A stretch of 64,000 nucleotides of DNA from Rhodococcus sp. KBS0724 (GCF_005938745.2 NZ_VCBX02000003.1:1-64000); one strand, 5' to 3'. Shown: positions 24,610 through 33,717, counted from the stretch's first letter. Notes: generated from the letters alone by a model not told the origin. A program made the numbers and translations.

Positions 24610-25915
24610 CCTTGGGTTCTAAGGATCGTCGCAACACCGCAGCTTAAGAGGTGCGATGGAATTCGAGATCCGGACGAATCGAAGCAGCGCGCAAGGACGT
24701 ATGCCGCTCCGGAACGAGCGAGCGGCATACTTGCAGCTCATGAAGCAGGGGCTGAGCAACAACGAAGCTTGCCGAATCGTTGGAATCAATCCCAAAACCG
24801 GTCGGCGTTGGAGGAATGGACGCAACGCGTCCGGAGTGAGTGCAGCGGCGCCGCCGATCGATTCGGTGGTGCCTCTTGCTGGCCCCAGCCGGTACCTCGT
24901 GGCGTCCGATCGGGTGCACATCGCGGATCGATTGCGCGAGAACGCGACAATCCGCACGATAGCGTTTGAGTTAGGCCGAAGTCCTTCCACGATCAGTCGA
25001 GAGATCCGTCGAAATCGCCATCCGATTAGCGGCGACTACCGCCCCTTCGCTGCACAAACACGAGCAGACGCACGAAGGCCGAGACCGAAGATAGGTAAGA
25101 TCACCGCGAATCCGCAACTGTGGCAATTCATTCAGGAACGATTGGGCTTGCGGTGGAGTCCTGAACAGATTTGCCAGACCCTCCGGCGGCAGTTTCCGCA
25201 CCAGGATGAGATGCAGGTGGCCCACGAAACCATCTATCGATCTCTCTATTTTCAAGGTCGTGGCGCACTTCGACGAGAAGTTTCCGCTGCACTGAGGACC
25301 GGCCGCACCGCAAGAAAACCGCATCGCAGGGCCTCCGCGCGGAGGCCGCGTTTTACGTATCCGATGGTCATGATCAGCGAACGGCCCGACGAGGTGACAG
25401 ATCGAGCCGTGGCCGGTCATTGGGAAGGAGATCTGATCATCGGCAAAGACAGCAATTCCGCGATTGGCACACTCGTCGAGCGCAGCACGCGATACTTGAT
25501 TCTGCTGCACCTCCCACTCGGCCGAGGCGCAGAGTCGGTACGCCTTGCGTTGACTGAACGGATGAAACCCTTTCCTGCACATCTAGTTCGATCACTCACC
25601 TGGGACCAGGGGTCTGAACTGGCCTCGCACCGCCGATTCACGCTCGACACCCAGATTCCTGTCTATTTCTGCGACCCCGCCAGCCCGTGGCAGCGCGGCT
25701 CCAACGAGAACATGAACGGCTTGCTGCGGCAGTACTTTCCTAAGAGGACGAGCTTGGCATCGCACAGTCGCGAGCATCTCGATGCAGTCGCCGCCGAGCT
25801 CAACAACCGGCCCCGCAAAATACTCGGTTGGAGTACGCCCGAAAATCGCCTCCGCGGTTTGCTCGATAACTTGTCTCCGTAACCATCGCGACCGAGTTGC
25901 ATCATCGTTCAACAT
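24610..25915 (+). mobile_element. IS30-family insertion sequence
   Basis: About 1.3 kb with one transposase gene. Imperfect terminal inverted repeats can be drawn between the left segment with ATCGTCGCAAC (near 24620-24640) and the right segment whose complement contains ATGATGCAAC (near 25890-25915), so the ends are approximate. The left end falls within a copy of the terminator stem present intact at 23817-23838. The right end lies immediately upstream of the trpS leader, so this IS could influence that operon's promoter. Confidence 0.75.
24656..25882 (+). CDS. IS30-family transposase
   Basis: The 408-residue protein has an N-terminal HTH (LMKQGLSNNEACRIVGINPK), a second HTH (ATIRTIAFELGRSPSTISRE) typical of IS30, and a DDE catalytic core: D in GHWEGDLIIGK, D in LTWDQGSE, and E in SNENMNGLLRQYFPK. 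Full length with no internal stop, so potentially active. Confidence 0.92.
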   Translation: MEFEIRTNRSSAQGRMPLRNERAAYLQLMKQGLSNNEACRIVGINPKTGRRWRNGRNASGVSAAAPPIDSVVPLAGPSRYLVASDRVHIADRLRENATIRTIAFELGRSPSTISREIRRNRHPISGDYRPFAAQTRADARRPRPKIGKITANPQLWQFIQERLGLRWSPEQICQTLRRQFPHQDEMQVAHETIYRSLYFQGRGALRREVSAALRTGRTARKPHRRASARRPRFTYPMVMISERPDEVTDRAVAGHWEGDLIIGKDSNSAIGTLVERSTRYLILLHLPLGRGAESVRLALTERMKPFPAHLVRSLTWDQGSELASHRRFTLDTQIPVYFCDPASPWQRGSNENMNGLLRQYFPKRTSLASHSREHLDAVAAELNNRPRKILGWSTPENRLRGLLDNLSP

Positions 25916-25940
25916 CGCGATGAACTGTTATCCTGGCCGG

Positions 25941-25991
25941 GTGATCGTGATTCGACAGACATGGTGGCGGCTGCTCTCGCAGCCCGTCTAA
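25941..25991 (+). CDS. Putative trpS leader peptide with tandem Trp codons
   Basis: A short frame from GTG 25941 (or ATG 25920, GTG 25947) ends at TAA 25989-25991. It encodes VIVIRQTWWRLLSQPV, with adjacent TGG codons at 25962 and 25965. A TGTTAT box at 25926-25931 would place transcription at about the GTG, so the peptide may be leaderless. Seven bases after the stop comes a perfect hairpin, and trpS follows. This is the layout of a transcription attenuator sensing charged tRNA-Trp. Confidence 0.62.
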   Translation: MIVIRQTWWRLLSQPV

Positions 25992-25997
25992 CCATGT

Positions 25998-26019
25998 CGT
26001 GGGCTGTATGCAGCCCACG
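25998..26019 (+). promoter_or_regulatory. Attenuator hairpin upstream of trpS
   Basis: Arms CGTGGGCTG (25998-26006) and CAGCCCACG (26011-26019) flank TATG. CAGCCC near the end of the leader peptide frame (25980-25985) can pair with GGGCTG of the left arm, giving the alternative structure expected of an attenuator. No U tract follows, which is common in high-GC actinobacteria. Confidence 0.6.
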
Positions 26020-26082
26020 CGCAAGTCAATCCTGACCGTGCTCGAGGTTCCGTACAGCCCCTGACCATTCAGGAGCCCTACG

Positions 26083-27123
26083 TTGACTTCCCTCGAAACC
26101 ACCACTGCACGCAGCGACCGTCTGCACGACGACATCGCCGAAAACCCGAGCCGTTATCGAGTCCTCACCGGTGAACGCCCTACCGGTCCACTACATCTCG
26201 GACACTACTTCGGCACCCTCGCCGAAAGAGCCCGCCTGCACCAGCGCGGCGTCGACACCTTCATCATCCTCGCGGATTACCAGGTCATCACTGACCGCGA
26301 CGCCATCGGCAACATCCGCGACAACGTGTACGGCGCTGTGCTGGACTACCTTGCCTCAGGCATCGACCCGCAACGAGCGACGATCTTCACCCACTCTGCG
26401 ATACCCGCGCTGAACCAACTCCTGTTGCCGTTCCTGAGCCTGGTCACCGAGGCCGAGTTGCACCGCAATCCGACAGTCAAGGCCGAACACGCTGCGTCCG
26501 GACGTGCCCTCAGCGGCCTTCTGCTCACCTACCCGGTCCATCAGGCTGCGGACATACTGTTCTGCAAGGGCAACCTCGTCCCGGTGGGGAAAGACAACCT
26601 CCCACACGTCGAAATGACTCGTGTGATCGCGCGACGCTTCAACGATCGTTACGGCCAGGTCTTCCCCGAACCTCAAGCGCTGCTTACCTCGAGCCCCGAA
26701 GTACCTGGACTCGACGGCAGAAAGATGTCCAAGAGTTACGGGAACGCCATCACACTGTCGATGACCGCCGACGACACAGCAGCGGTGATCCGCAAGGCAC
26801 CGACCGACTCACAACGCCGCATCACCTTCGACCCGATCAACCGCCCCGGGGTATCCGCACTGCTTACCACAGCAGCATTGTGCTCAGGTCGCGACGAGAA
26901 TGACCTCGCCGACCAGATCGGCGACGCCGGCGCCGGTGCTCTCAAAAAGCTCACCACCACGCTCGTGAACGACTTCCTCGCCCCTCACCGGCAACGCAGA
27001 AAAGACCTCGCCCAAGACCCCCACCATGTCGCCGACGTCCTGCGCATCGGAAACCAGCGCGCGAACGAAATCGCCCAACAGACCCTCGATGAAGTCCGAA
27101 CCGCAATGGGCACCATTTACTGA
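26083..27123 (+). CDS. trpS: Tryptophanyl-tRNA synthetase (second copy type)
   Basis: The 346-residue class I aminoacyl-tRNA synthetase charges tRNA-Trp. It has the HIGH motif as HLGH (residues 38-41) and KMSKS (214-218), with the full Rossmann core and C-terminal helices. The start is TTG 26083 behind AGGAG. A plasmid copy is unlikely to be the housekeeping enzyme; extra TrpRS copies in actinobacteria often give resistance to inhibitors such as indolmycin or chuangxinmycin (known of the family, inferred here). The upstream Trp-rich leader suggests induction when Trp-tRNA charging falls. Confidence 0.92.
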   Translation: MTSLETTTARSDRLHDDIAENPSRYRVLTGERPTGPLHLGHYFGTLAERARLHQRGVDTFIILADYQVITDRDAIGNIRDNVYGAVLDYLASGIDPQRATIFTHSAIPALNQLLLPFLSLVTEAELHRNPTVKAEHAASGRALSGLLLTYPVHQAADILFCKGNLVPVGKDNLPHVEMTRVIARRFNDRYGQVFPEPQALLTSSPEVPGLDGRKMSKSYGNAITLSMTADDTAAVIRKAPTDSQRRITFDPINRPGVSALLTTAALCSGRDENDLADQIGDAGAGALKKLTTTLVNDFLAPHRQRRKDLAQDPHHVADVLRIGNQRANEIAQQTLDEVRTAMGTIY

Positions 27124-27167
27124 TCGACTCCTACCTATAGCGCACTCCAGTAGTTTGGACATTCATC

Positions 27168-27664
27168 GTGTTGCGACGATCCCTGGAATCCGCCGACTCG
27201 GTGCGGGCCTTGCTGCTGCACTCCTACGCCGGGGCAGGACGTTCCGGCATCTTCATCAAGATCAGGACCCCGCCGAAAACGGCAGCTCGCTGTCCCTCCA
27301 GCCGGCACTAGTGTCCTTCTGTCCAGCGCACTCGTCGACCACGTGGCCGAAGATCCGGGACATCGGAGTCTTCGCGATCAATGTGCTTGCCGGCGACCAG
27401 ATCGACACCAGCTCCGCCTTCTCTCGCTCGGGCACCGACAAATTTGCCGGAGTCCGCTGGCAGCCTGGGCCAAACGGATCGCCGATCATTGATGGAGTAC
27501 TAGCTTGGGCCGAATGCAGACTGTGGGCCGAGTATGCCGGCGGTGATCACACGATCGTCGCCGCCGAGGTGACTGACTTGCAATCCACTCCGAGTAAGGA
27601 CCCGTTGCTGTACTACCGGGGGCGCTACCACCTGGCATCGCCCGCCGACAGCGCACTTCGCTGA
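27168..27664 (+). pseudogene. Flavin reductase-like protein with damaged N terminus
   Basis: From about 27290 onward the translation is a good flavin-reductase (FMN-binding split-barrel) domain: SLSLQPALVSFCPAHSSTTW, VFAINVLAGDQ, FAGVRWQPGPNGSPIIDG, GGDHTIVAAEV. Upstream, the part that should hold the first strands (usually ending in VxVVTT) is missing or in another frame. A GTG at 27168 opens a frame with plausible N-terminal content that stops at the junction. I read this as a frameshifted or internally deleted gene. Its neighbour RibBA makes flavin precursors, so the two once probably worked together. Confidence 0.62.
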
Positions 27665-27775
27665 CCGGTGGCGCCAACGGCGTCCCATACTCGAAGCTGG
27701 GCGCGCACCGCAATGCCTGACGCGCATGAGGCCTCGCAGGTAACTCCGTTCCTGCACCACCATTGGAGAATTGAC

Positions 27776-29008
27776 ATGAACTCATCAGCGACAATCACCG
27801 TCGCGACTGAGGCGATCAGCGCTGGACGGATGGTTCTCGTCGTGGACGACGAGAACCGCGAGAACGAGGGCGACCTGATCATGGCAGGCGAACACATCAG
27901 CACAGAAGATGTGGTGTTCATGCTCAGGTACGGCAGCGGAATCATCTGCACCCCGATGACCGGCGCCATCGCAGATGATCTCGATCTGCCTCCGATGGTG
28001 CCGGTGAACACCGACAACCATGGCACAGCCTTCACCGTCACAGTCGATGCGATGAGTGTCGGGACAGGCATATCTGCTGAAGACCGCGCTCTCACCATCC
28101 GCGCTCTTGCATCCTCGAGCACCCGGGCGCAGAGTTTGCGGCGCCCTGGCCACGTGTTCCCACTACGCGCACGCCCGGGTGGGGTACTCCAGCGCAACGG
28201 GCACACAGAGGCCGCGATCGACCTTATGCGATTGTCTGGGTGTCGTGAAGTTGCTGTAATCACCGAGGTTGTCGGGGACAACGGTGTGCCGCTGTCCGGT
28301 GCCGCGCTCGCAGAGTTCACCGCCACACATGACATTCCGATGATCACCATTGCAGCGCTGGTCGATCACCGCAAGCGAACCGAGAAGGTCGTCACGTCCA
28401 GTGAATCAGCGAATCTTCCTACTGCCTATGGCCTATTTCAGGCTCGCTCGTACCTCTCCCTCGCGGACGGGATCGAACATCTCGTTCTCATTCATGGCAA
28501 CATCGACACTCGCGACATCCGAACGGAGGGTGTTCTGGCTCGAATACACAGCGAATGCCTCACCGGTGACCTGATCGGCTCACGCCGTTGCGACTGCGGC
28601 ACCCAGCTCGAAGCCGCTCTGCGGCAGATTGTTTCCGACGGTGCCGGTGTTCTGATCTATCTGCGGGGACAGGAAGGGCGCGGAATCGGGCTAGGACGAA
28701 AGCTGACCGCATACGCACTCCAGGAGGGAGGCTGCGACACAGTCGACGCGAACCTGCAACTCGGCCTCCCGATTGACGATCGCGATTACAGCGTGGCAGC
28801 AGCGGTCCTGCGCGACCTCGGTATCGAACGGATCCGCCTGATCACAAACAATCCCGACAAGATTGCCTCCATCGATAACGGTGGTCTATCCGTCGCTGAA
28901 CGGGTTCAACTCCCTGTCACGGTGACTTCTGACAACCTCACCTACCTGCGTACCAAACGAGATCGGATGGGGCACCTCCTCGACCTTCCACATGCACTGC
29001 CCTCATAG
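27776..29008 (+). CDS. ribBA: Bifunctional riboflavin enzyme RibBA
   Basis: The 410-residue protein fuses 3,4-dihydroxy-2-butanone-4-phosphate synthase (RibB, residues ~1-205) and GTP cyclohydrolase II (RibA, ~206-410). RibB motifs DDENRENEGDL and RPGHVFPLRARPGGVL are present. RibA has the zinc cysteines C261, C272 and C274 in GSRRCDCG and YLRGQEGRGIGL. Both domains look intact, so it can supply both riboflavin precursors. The start ATG 27776 follows TTGGAGAA. No other rib genes are nearby; the enzyme may boost flavin supply for a flavin-dependent step. Confidence 0.92.
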   Translation: MNSSATITVATEAISAGRMVLVVDDENRENEGDLIMAGEHISTEDVVFMLRYGSGIICTPMTGAIADDLDLPPMVPVNTDNHGTAFTVTVDAMSVGTGISAEDRALTIRALASSSTRAQSLRRPGHVFPLRARPGGVLQRNGHTEAAIDLMRLSGCREVAVITEVVGDNGVPLSGAALAEFTATHDIPMITIAALVDHRKRTEKVVTSSESANLPTAYGLFQARSYLSLADGIEHLVLIHGNIDTRDIRTEGVLARIHSECLTGDLIGSRRCDCGTQLEAALRQIVSDGAGVLIYLRGQEGRGIGLGRKLTAYALQEGGCDTVDANLQLGLPIDDRDYSVAAAVLRDLGIERIRLITNNPDKIASIDNGGLSVAERVQLPVTVTSDNLTYLRTKRDRMGHLLDLPHALPS

Positions 29009-29200
29009 CCGCCTCGTCCCAGCGAGTGCAGAGCAATGAACGACACCCCACCATGCAGAATCCAGTGCCGCTACCTGATGTAGGAGCGCTAAACCCCGTG
29101 CCAGCTTTACAAGTTGAGTGCCGGGGTGTGTGTAGTTCACCCGCCACGCCGCCGAGCCCAGCTTCCGAGCAGAGCATCATTTAGGCGCGTCCCGACCCGG

Positions 29201-29223
29201 CCCACAGATTTTACTTCTGTGGG
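29201..29223. terminator. Hairpin over the end of the SDR gene
   Basis: Arms CCCACAGA (29201-29208) and TCTGTGGG (29216-29223) overlap the SDR stop codon and separate it from the convergent ribBA. Confidence 0.55.
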
Positions 29224-30062
29224 TAGTCGGTGGTGAGGGTGAGTTCTCTGCCTGTTTCGAAGTCGGCGGTCAGCGCATCGACCTTGGCGGTGGCGTAGGC
29301 ATAGGAATCGGACCCGAGCAATTGCCGCAAGGGGCCGACTTTCGAGTTTGCGATCGCGATGATCGCCGCGGCTCCCTTGGCAGGGTCGCCGAGCTGGCTG
29401 CCGTGGAGATCGAGGTGATCCTGCGTCATCTCCCGGATCGATTCGTAGCCCGCCGTGATGGATTCGGGCAGGGCCAGAGAATCGGTCGTCAGGAAGTCGG
29501 TCCGGAAGTAGCCGGGCTCGACGATCGTGACCTTGCCCCCGAACTCTGAAACCTCCGCTGCCAGTGACTCGCTGAGTCCCTCGAGTGCGAACTTTCCGGC
29601 ACAATACAGACCCCAGCCCGGCATCGCCGTCAGGCCGAGGACAGAGGAGACATTGATGATGTGACCGCTCTGCCGGGAACGGAAGATCGGCAAGACCGCC
29701 CGCAGTACATTCCACAGCCCGAAGATCTGAACATCGAACATCTGGCGTGCGGCGGCGTCCGTCGTTTCCTCGACGGCCGCGAGGTAGCCGTACCCGGCAT
29801 TGTTCACCACGACGTCGAGCCCGCCGAAGCGATCGGTTGTCTGCCGAACCGCCGCGTCGACGTCATCCGCGATCACCAGATCGACTGCCAGCGCCAGGAG
29901 GCGGTCGGTGTCGACTCCGTCCAGGGCGGCACGAAGCCGGTCGGTCGAACGGGTCGTGGCGGCGACGTTGTCGCCGCGTTCGAGTAGTTGCTTGACCAGT
30001 TCCAGTCCGAGACCGCGGGAGGCGCCGGTGACGAACCAGGTGGTGGGGGTGGTGGCAGTCAT
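29211..30062 (-). CDS. Short-chain dehydrogenase/reductase (SDR)
   Basis: The 283-residue classical SDR has the cofactor motif TGASRGLG (residues 12-19), NNAG (87-90), catalytic S140, Y153 and K157 (YCAGK). The Thr/Arg after strand two (ATTRSTDRL) suggests NADP(H) preference. The substrate is not predictable. It is divergent from an MmyB-type HTH regulator, a common regulator/SDR pairing in Rhodococcus and Streptomyces, so that neighbour probably controls it. Confidence 0.9.
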   Translation of the reverse strand: MTATTPTTWFVTGASRGLGLELVKQLLERGDNVAATTRSTDRLRAALDGVDTDRLLALAVDLVIADDVDAAVRQTTDRFGGLDVVVNNAGYGYLAAVEETTDAAARQMFDVQIFGLWNVLRAVLPIFRSRQSGHIINVSSVLGLTAMPGWGLYCAGKFALEGLSESLAAEVSEFGGKVTIVEPGYFRTDFLTTDSLALPESITAGYESIREMTQDHLDLHGSQLGDPAKGAAAIIAIANSKVGPLRQLLGSDSYAYATAKVDALTADFETGRELTLTTDYPQK

Positions 30063-30243
30063 GTCTGTTCACTCCTTGTGTGAGGGGTACCGAAAGGCCC
30101 GGTGGCGTTTCGGCGGGTGATTCCAGTTTTGAGGCCGCCGCGGCAGTTCAGGAGTGCATATTCGGCCCTTCCCGACCGAGGATCGGCGAGCCTAGGACTC
30201 CGCGACCCAGGTTGCGGTGGGCCCGGTGCGCCATGATGAATGG

Positions 30244-31110
30244 GTGAGTGAGGTCAATCGTGAACTCGCCGATTTCTTACGGCGGGCGAGGAGCCAGGTC
30301 GACCCGTCCCGGGCCGGTCTTCCTGCCGACGGGCGGGTGCGTCGGGTGCCAGGTCTGCGTCGCGAAGAGGTTGCCCTGCTGGCTGGGGTGTCGACCGACT
30401 ATTACACGCGGCTGGAGCAAGGCAGGCGCATCACTCCCTCGACGGGGGTCGTCGACTCGATTGCCCGGGCACTTGACCTCGACGGCGCCGGTCGAGCTCA
30501 TCTGGGAAACCTGATCGGCCGCCGGTCGGCGACCGCTCCCCGTCGCGCCGCACCCGTGCAGCGAGTCCGCCCCGGGCTCTACCAGTTTCTCGATGCTCTC
30601 GACAACCAGCCGGCCCTCATCCTCGGCAGGAGGTCCGACGTACTCGCCACCAACCGGATGTCCCGTGCACTGTTCGCCGATTTCGATCACTTTCTGCCTC
30701 GCGACCGCAACTACGCCAGGTGGATGTTCCTCGGTGACGAACCGCGAAATCTGTTTCTCGATTGGGAGATGCAGGCACGTGCAGCTGTGGAGAGCCTTCG
30801 GTTGGAGGTCGGGCGTGATCCGGATGATCGGGCCACCCGAGCACTCGTCGATGACTTGATCGACCAGAGTGACGATTTCCGTCAGTGGTGGTCACAGCAT
30901 CGGGTGTATCAACGAACACACGGGTCGAAACGGCTGCGGCATCCGGTGGTCGGTGACCTGACGGTCGAATACGAGACGCTGACCCTGCCGGACGATCCCG
31001 AGCAAACGTTGTTCGTGTACACGACCGAGCCCGGCACCAGTTCCAGACAGGCCATCAATGTTCTTGCCAGTTGGTCAATCTCCGACGACAAGTTGATGCG
31101 CGGACGGTGA
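30244..31110 (+). CDS. HTH regulator with MmyB-like ligand domain
   Basis: From GTG 30244 the product is 288 residues. An XRE helix-turn-helix (RRVPGLRREEVALLAGVSTDYYTRLEQGRR) occupies residues ~25-70, and an MmyB-like domain follows (PALILGRRSDVLATNRM to the C terminus), which binds a fatty-acid-like ligand in studied members. An upstream GTG at 30217 is possible. It shares a 180-base divergent promoter region with the SDR gene, the likely target. Confidence 0.88.
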   Translation: MSEVNRELADFLRRARSQVDPSRAGLPADGRVRRVPGLRREEVALLAGVSTDYYTRLEQGRRITPSTGVVDSIARALDLDGAGRAHLGNLIGRRSATAPRRAAPVQRVRPGLYQFLDALDNQPALILGRRSDVLATNRMSRALFADFDHFLPRDRNYARWMFLGDEPRNLFLDWEMQARAAVESLRLEVGRDPDDRATRALVDDLIDQSDDFRQWWSQHRVYQRTHGSKRLRHPVVGDLTVEYETLTLPDDPEQTLFVYTTEPGTSSRQAINVLASWSISDDKLMRGR

Positions 31111-31335
31111 AAGCAGGTGGGCGGGTCAATACCAAGACAGGATCCGCGCGGACGAAGGCAAGACAAAGTTGCGTACGTGCGCGGCTCGAGTCGAGTGCCT
31201 CTCACGAAGCGTAGCGTGACCGCAGTAGCGGGGCGCTTCCACCGCAGCCCGCCAGTAGCCTGACATGTTGCTGTGCCGCAGGTTTCATCCGTCCCGGTGT
31301 TTCCGGAGGGCCCGTCTCAAGGGAAGATGAAACCT

Positions 31336-31668
31336 ATGGCAGCGGGATCGAAGCGGTATTCGGCGGAGTTGAAGAAGGATGCCGTGGACATGGTGGCGCA
31401 GGGGTCGACGGAGTGGGCGGCGATGGGAAAGACGGCGGACTTGCTGGGTGTGCGCTCGGCGAAGACGGTCCGTCTGTGGGTCCGTAAGGTTCCGGCGGCG
31501 GGGCCTGCAGATTCGGTGGCGTCGGCTGAGAGCGAGTTGGTGCGCAAGCTCAAGCGGGCGAACGGAATTCTGAAGGCGGCGTCGGCTTTTTTGCGGCCGA
31601 AATCGACCGGCCACACCGATAATCGTGGACTTCGTCGGCACCCACCGGGGCAACCGGGTGGGTGCTGA
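31336..31668 (+). pseudogene. IS3-family OrfA (HTH subunit)
   Basis: Starting at ATG 31336, the product has the IS3 OrfA helix-turn-helix (KRYSAELKKDAVDMVAQG to SAKTVRLWVRK) and leucine-zipper-like tail (SELVRKLKRANGILKAASAF). It overlaps OrfB in another frame, the usual set-up for programmed frameshifting in this family. OrfA itself looks intact, but its partner is not. Confidence 0.82.
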
Positions 31669-32370
31669 TGGGCTCTTCTGGGGTGTCGATTCGATGTGCG
31701 CGGTGCTCTCTGAGCACGGCATTCACATTGCCCCGTCCACATACTACGAACACCTCAACCGCGGTCCGTCGACCCGGATGCTGACCGACGCGCAGGTTAT
31801 CGATGCGATCTATATGCTCCGCAAGCGGCAACTTTTCATGAAAGTGTTTGGTTCTAGGAAGGTATGGATTGTGTTGCTCGGCAATGGTGTTGATGTCGCT
31901 CGGTGCACTGTTGAGCGGGTGATGCGGGAGATAGGATGGCGCGGTGCGCTGGAAAAGAAATCGATCCGCACCACGGTCTCCGATCCGGCGCACCCGCGTG
32001 CGAAGGATCTCGTGGATCGCCAGTTCATGGCGTCAGCTCCGAACCGTTTGTGGGTGGCTGATTTCACCTACTGCCGCACGCAGTCGGGGTGGGCATTCAC
32101 CGCGTTCGTTGTTGATGTGTTCGCTCGCAAGATCGTCGGATGGAAAGTGACATCGGAGATGACGGCGGATCTAGTGTTGGCCGCGATAGACAACGCAATC
32201 GATAGTCGAAGGCGTTGCGGTGTAATAGATTTGAGCGATATAGTTCACCACTCGGATGCTGGCTCGCAGGACCGATTGAACCTGCCCAGTACACAGCGAT
32301 CACGTTCGGGCAGCGCCTGGCCGAAGAAGGAATCGCGGCCTCGATCGGCAGTGTCGGCGATAGCTACGAC
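31625..32370 (+). pseudogene. IS3-family OrfB (integrase) 5' part, frameshifted
   Basis: The frame runs HRGNRVGADGLFWGVDSMCAV through VADFTYCRTQSGWAF (first catalytic Asp) to VHHSDAGSQ (second Asp). After that a 20-base insert at 32270-32289 shifts the frame; the true continuation (YTAITFGQRLAEEGIAASIG) lies in the next frame and ends at GDSYD where IS110 begins. Not functional. Confidence 0.85.
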
Positions 32371-32640
32371 TGTCAGTCTGTTCCTGCCGGTCTATGCGCG
32401 TAGATTCGGCAAAGTCCCAGTTAGAGCGGCTTGACTCTTGTTACGAGTGACCCTTTCAGTGTCTTTGCGTTGATCTGTCAGCCCTCTAATTGGGCGCACG
32501 GCACTGGCATCACGCCCGATCTGACTTGATAAGGAGCCTGGAGGTCGGTTTGCGAGCGTCCCCGTGACAGTCCTGTCGATCAGGCCTGATGCCAGTGTGC
32601 AACCCATGGTAGATCGGATCGACGTTCCGGAGGAACCGTC
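32371..32640 (+). ncRNA. Candidate IS110 bridge RNA region
   Basis: In studied IS110-group elements (IS621) a structured bridge RNA is made from the noncoding left end and guides recombination. This left end is the right length (270 bases) and position, and contains several short potential stems (for example around 32482-32510). I could not fold it or find the guide loops by eye, so the call rests on family architecture. Confidence 0.45.
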
Positions 32641-33717
32641 ATGGCCACCACCACAGCTGTAGATACTACGAAATCAGGCGATGTTGTTGTCGGGATCGAC
32701 ACCCACAAATACGTGCATGTCGGTGCGGTATTCGACACCACCGCCGGTTTGCTCTCGACCATCAGCGTTCCCGCCGACTCGCACGGATTTATCCAGTTAC
32801 TCTCGTGGGCCGAGTCATTCGGACAGCCGATAGCCTTCGGAATCGAAGGGACCGGCTCCTACGGTGGTGCATTGACCTCGTTCATCCGACGTCGCGGCTA
32901 CCGCGTCATCGAAGTTGCCCGACCGGATCGACGGATACGCCGACTGGTCGGAAAATCGGACACGATCGACGCCCAGAATGCGGCGAAAGCAGTGATGGCC
33001 GGGTTCGCTACCGCCGAACCGAAAACCGCCGACGGAACGGTCGAGATGATTCGCCAACTCAAAGTCGCACATGACACTGCCGTCAAGGCGCGTGCCACGA
33101 CAATGGTGACGCTGAAAGCGATGCTGGTGCATGCACCGGAAGTATTACGCGCCGAAATGGCTGGGAAAACACAAATCACCTTGGCTCGTCACTGCGCAGC
33201 GTTGACCGTCGAGCATCTGGACAGTCCTGACGACTCGATGCAGATCACGCTGGCAACCCTCGCCCACCGGTGGCTCATGCTCGATCATGAAGCAGCTGAG
33301 TTGAACGAACATATCGAACGATTAGTGAAAACTACTGCACCACAACTCGTTCAATCATATGGAATCGGAACTGACACGGCAGCGGAGATTTTGATCGTGT
33401 TCGGTGACAACCCGGAGCGAATCAAGTCCGAAGCTGCATTGGCCAAGCTTGCCGGGATCAGTCCGATCCCTGCGTCCTCAGGGACGACGACCGGGAAATA
33501 CCGGATCAACCACGGCGGTCATCGGCAGCTCAATGCCGCCATCTATCGAACAGTCATCGTACGCATGCGGTTTCACGAGCCCACCAAAATTTACGTCGCA
33601 CGCCGCACCGCCGAAGGAAAGGCCAAAAGAGACATCATTCGCTGCCTGAAACGCTACGTCATCCGCGAGGTCTATCACCTCGTCAACAATCCCGTGACCA
33701 GTGCCAACGCGATTTGA
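32641..33717 (+). CDS. IS110-family transposase
   Basis: The 358-residue recombinase has the N-terminal DEDD RuvC-like domain: D20 in GIDTHK, E69 in GIEGTGSYG, and D107/D110 in KSDTIDAQNA. A coiled middle leads to the C-terminal domain with SGTTTGKYRINHGGHRQLNAAI, which holds the catalytic serine in this family. Start ATG 32641 behind GGAGGAA. No stops or shifts, so the element may still be active. Confidence 0.93.
   Translation: MATTTAVDTTKSGDVVVGIDTHKYVHVGAVFDTTAGLLSTISVPADSHGFIQLLSWAESFGQPIAFGIEGTGSYGGALTSFIRRRGYRVIEVARPDRRIRRLVGKSDTIDAQNAAKAVMAGFATAEPKTADGTVEMIRQLKVAHDTAVKARATTMVTLKAMLVHAPEVLRAEMAGKTQITLARHCAALTVEHLDSPDDSMQITLATLAHRWLMLDHEAAELNEHIERLVKTTAPQLVQSYGIGTDTAAEILIVFGDNPERIKSEAALAKLAGISPIPASSGTTTGKYRINHGGHRQLNAAIYRTVIVRMRFHEPTKIYVARRTAEGKAKRDIIRCLKRYVIREVYHLVNNPVTSANAI

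Noticed and set aside
27625..28350. 241-codon minus-strand frame opposite ribBA
   Set aside because: RibBA is unmistakable on the other strand; the antisense translation has no family features.
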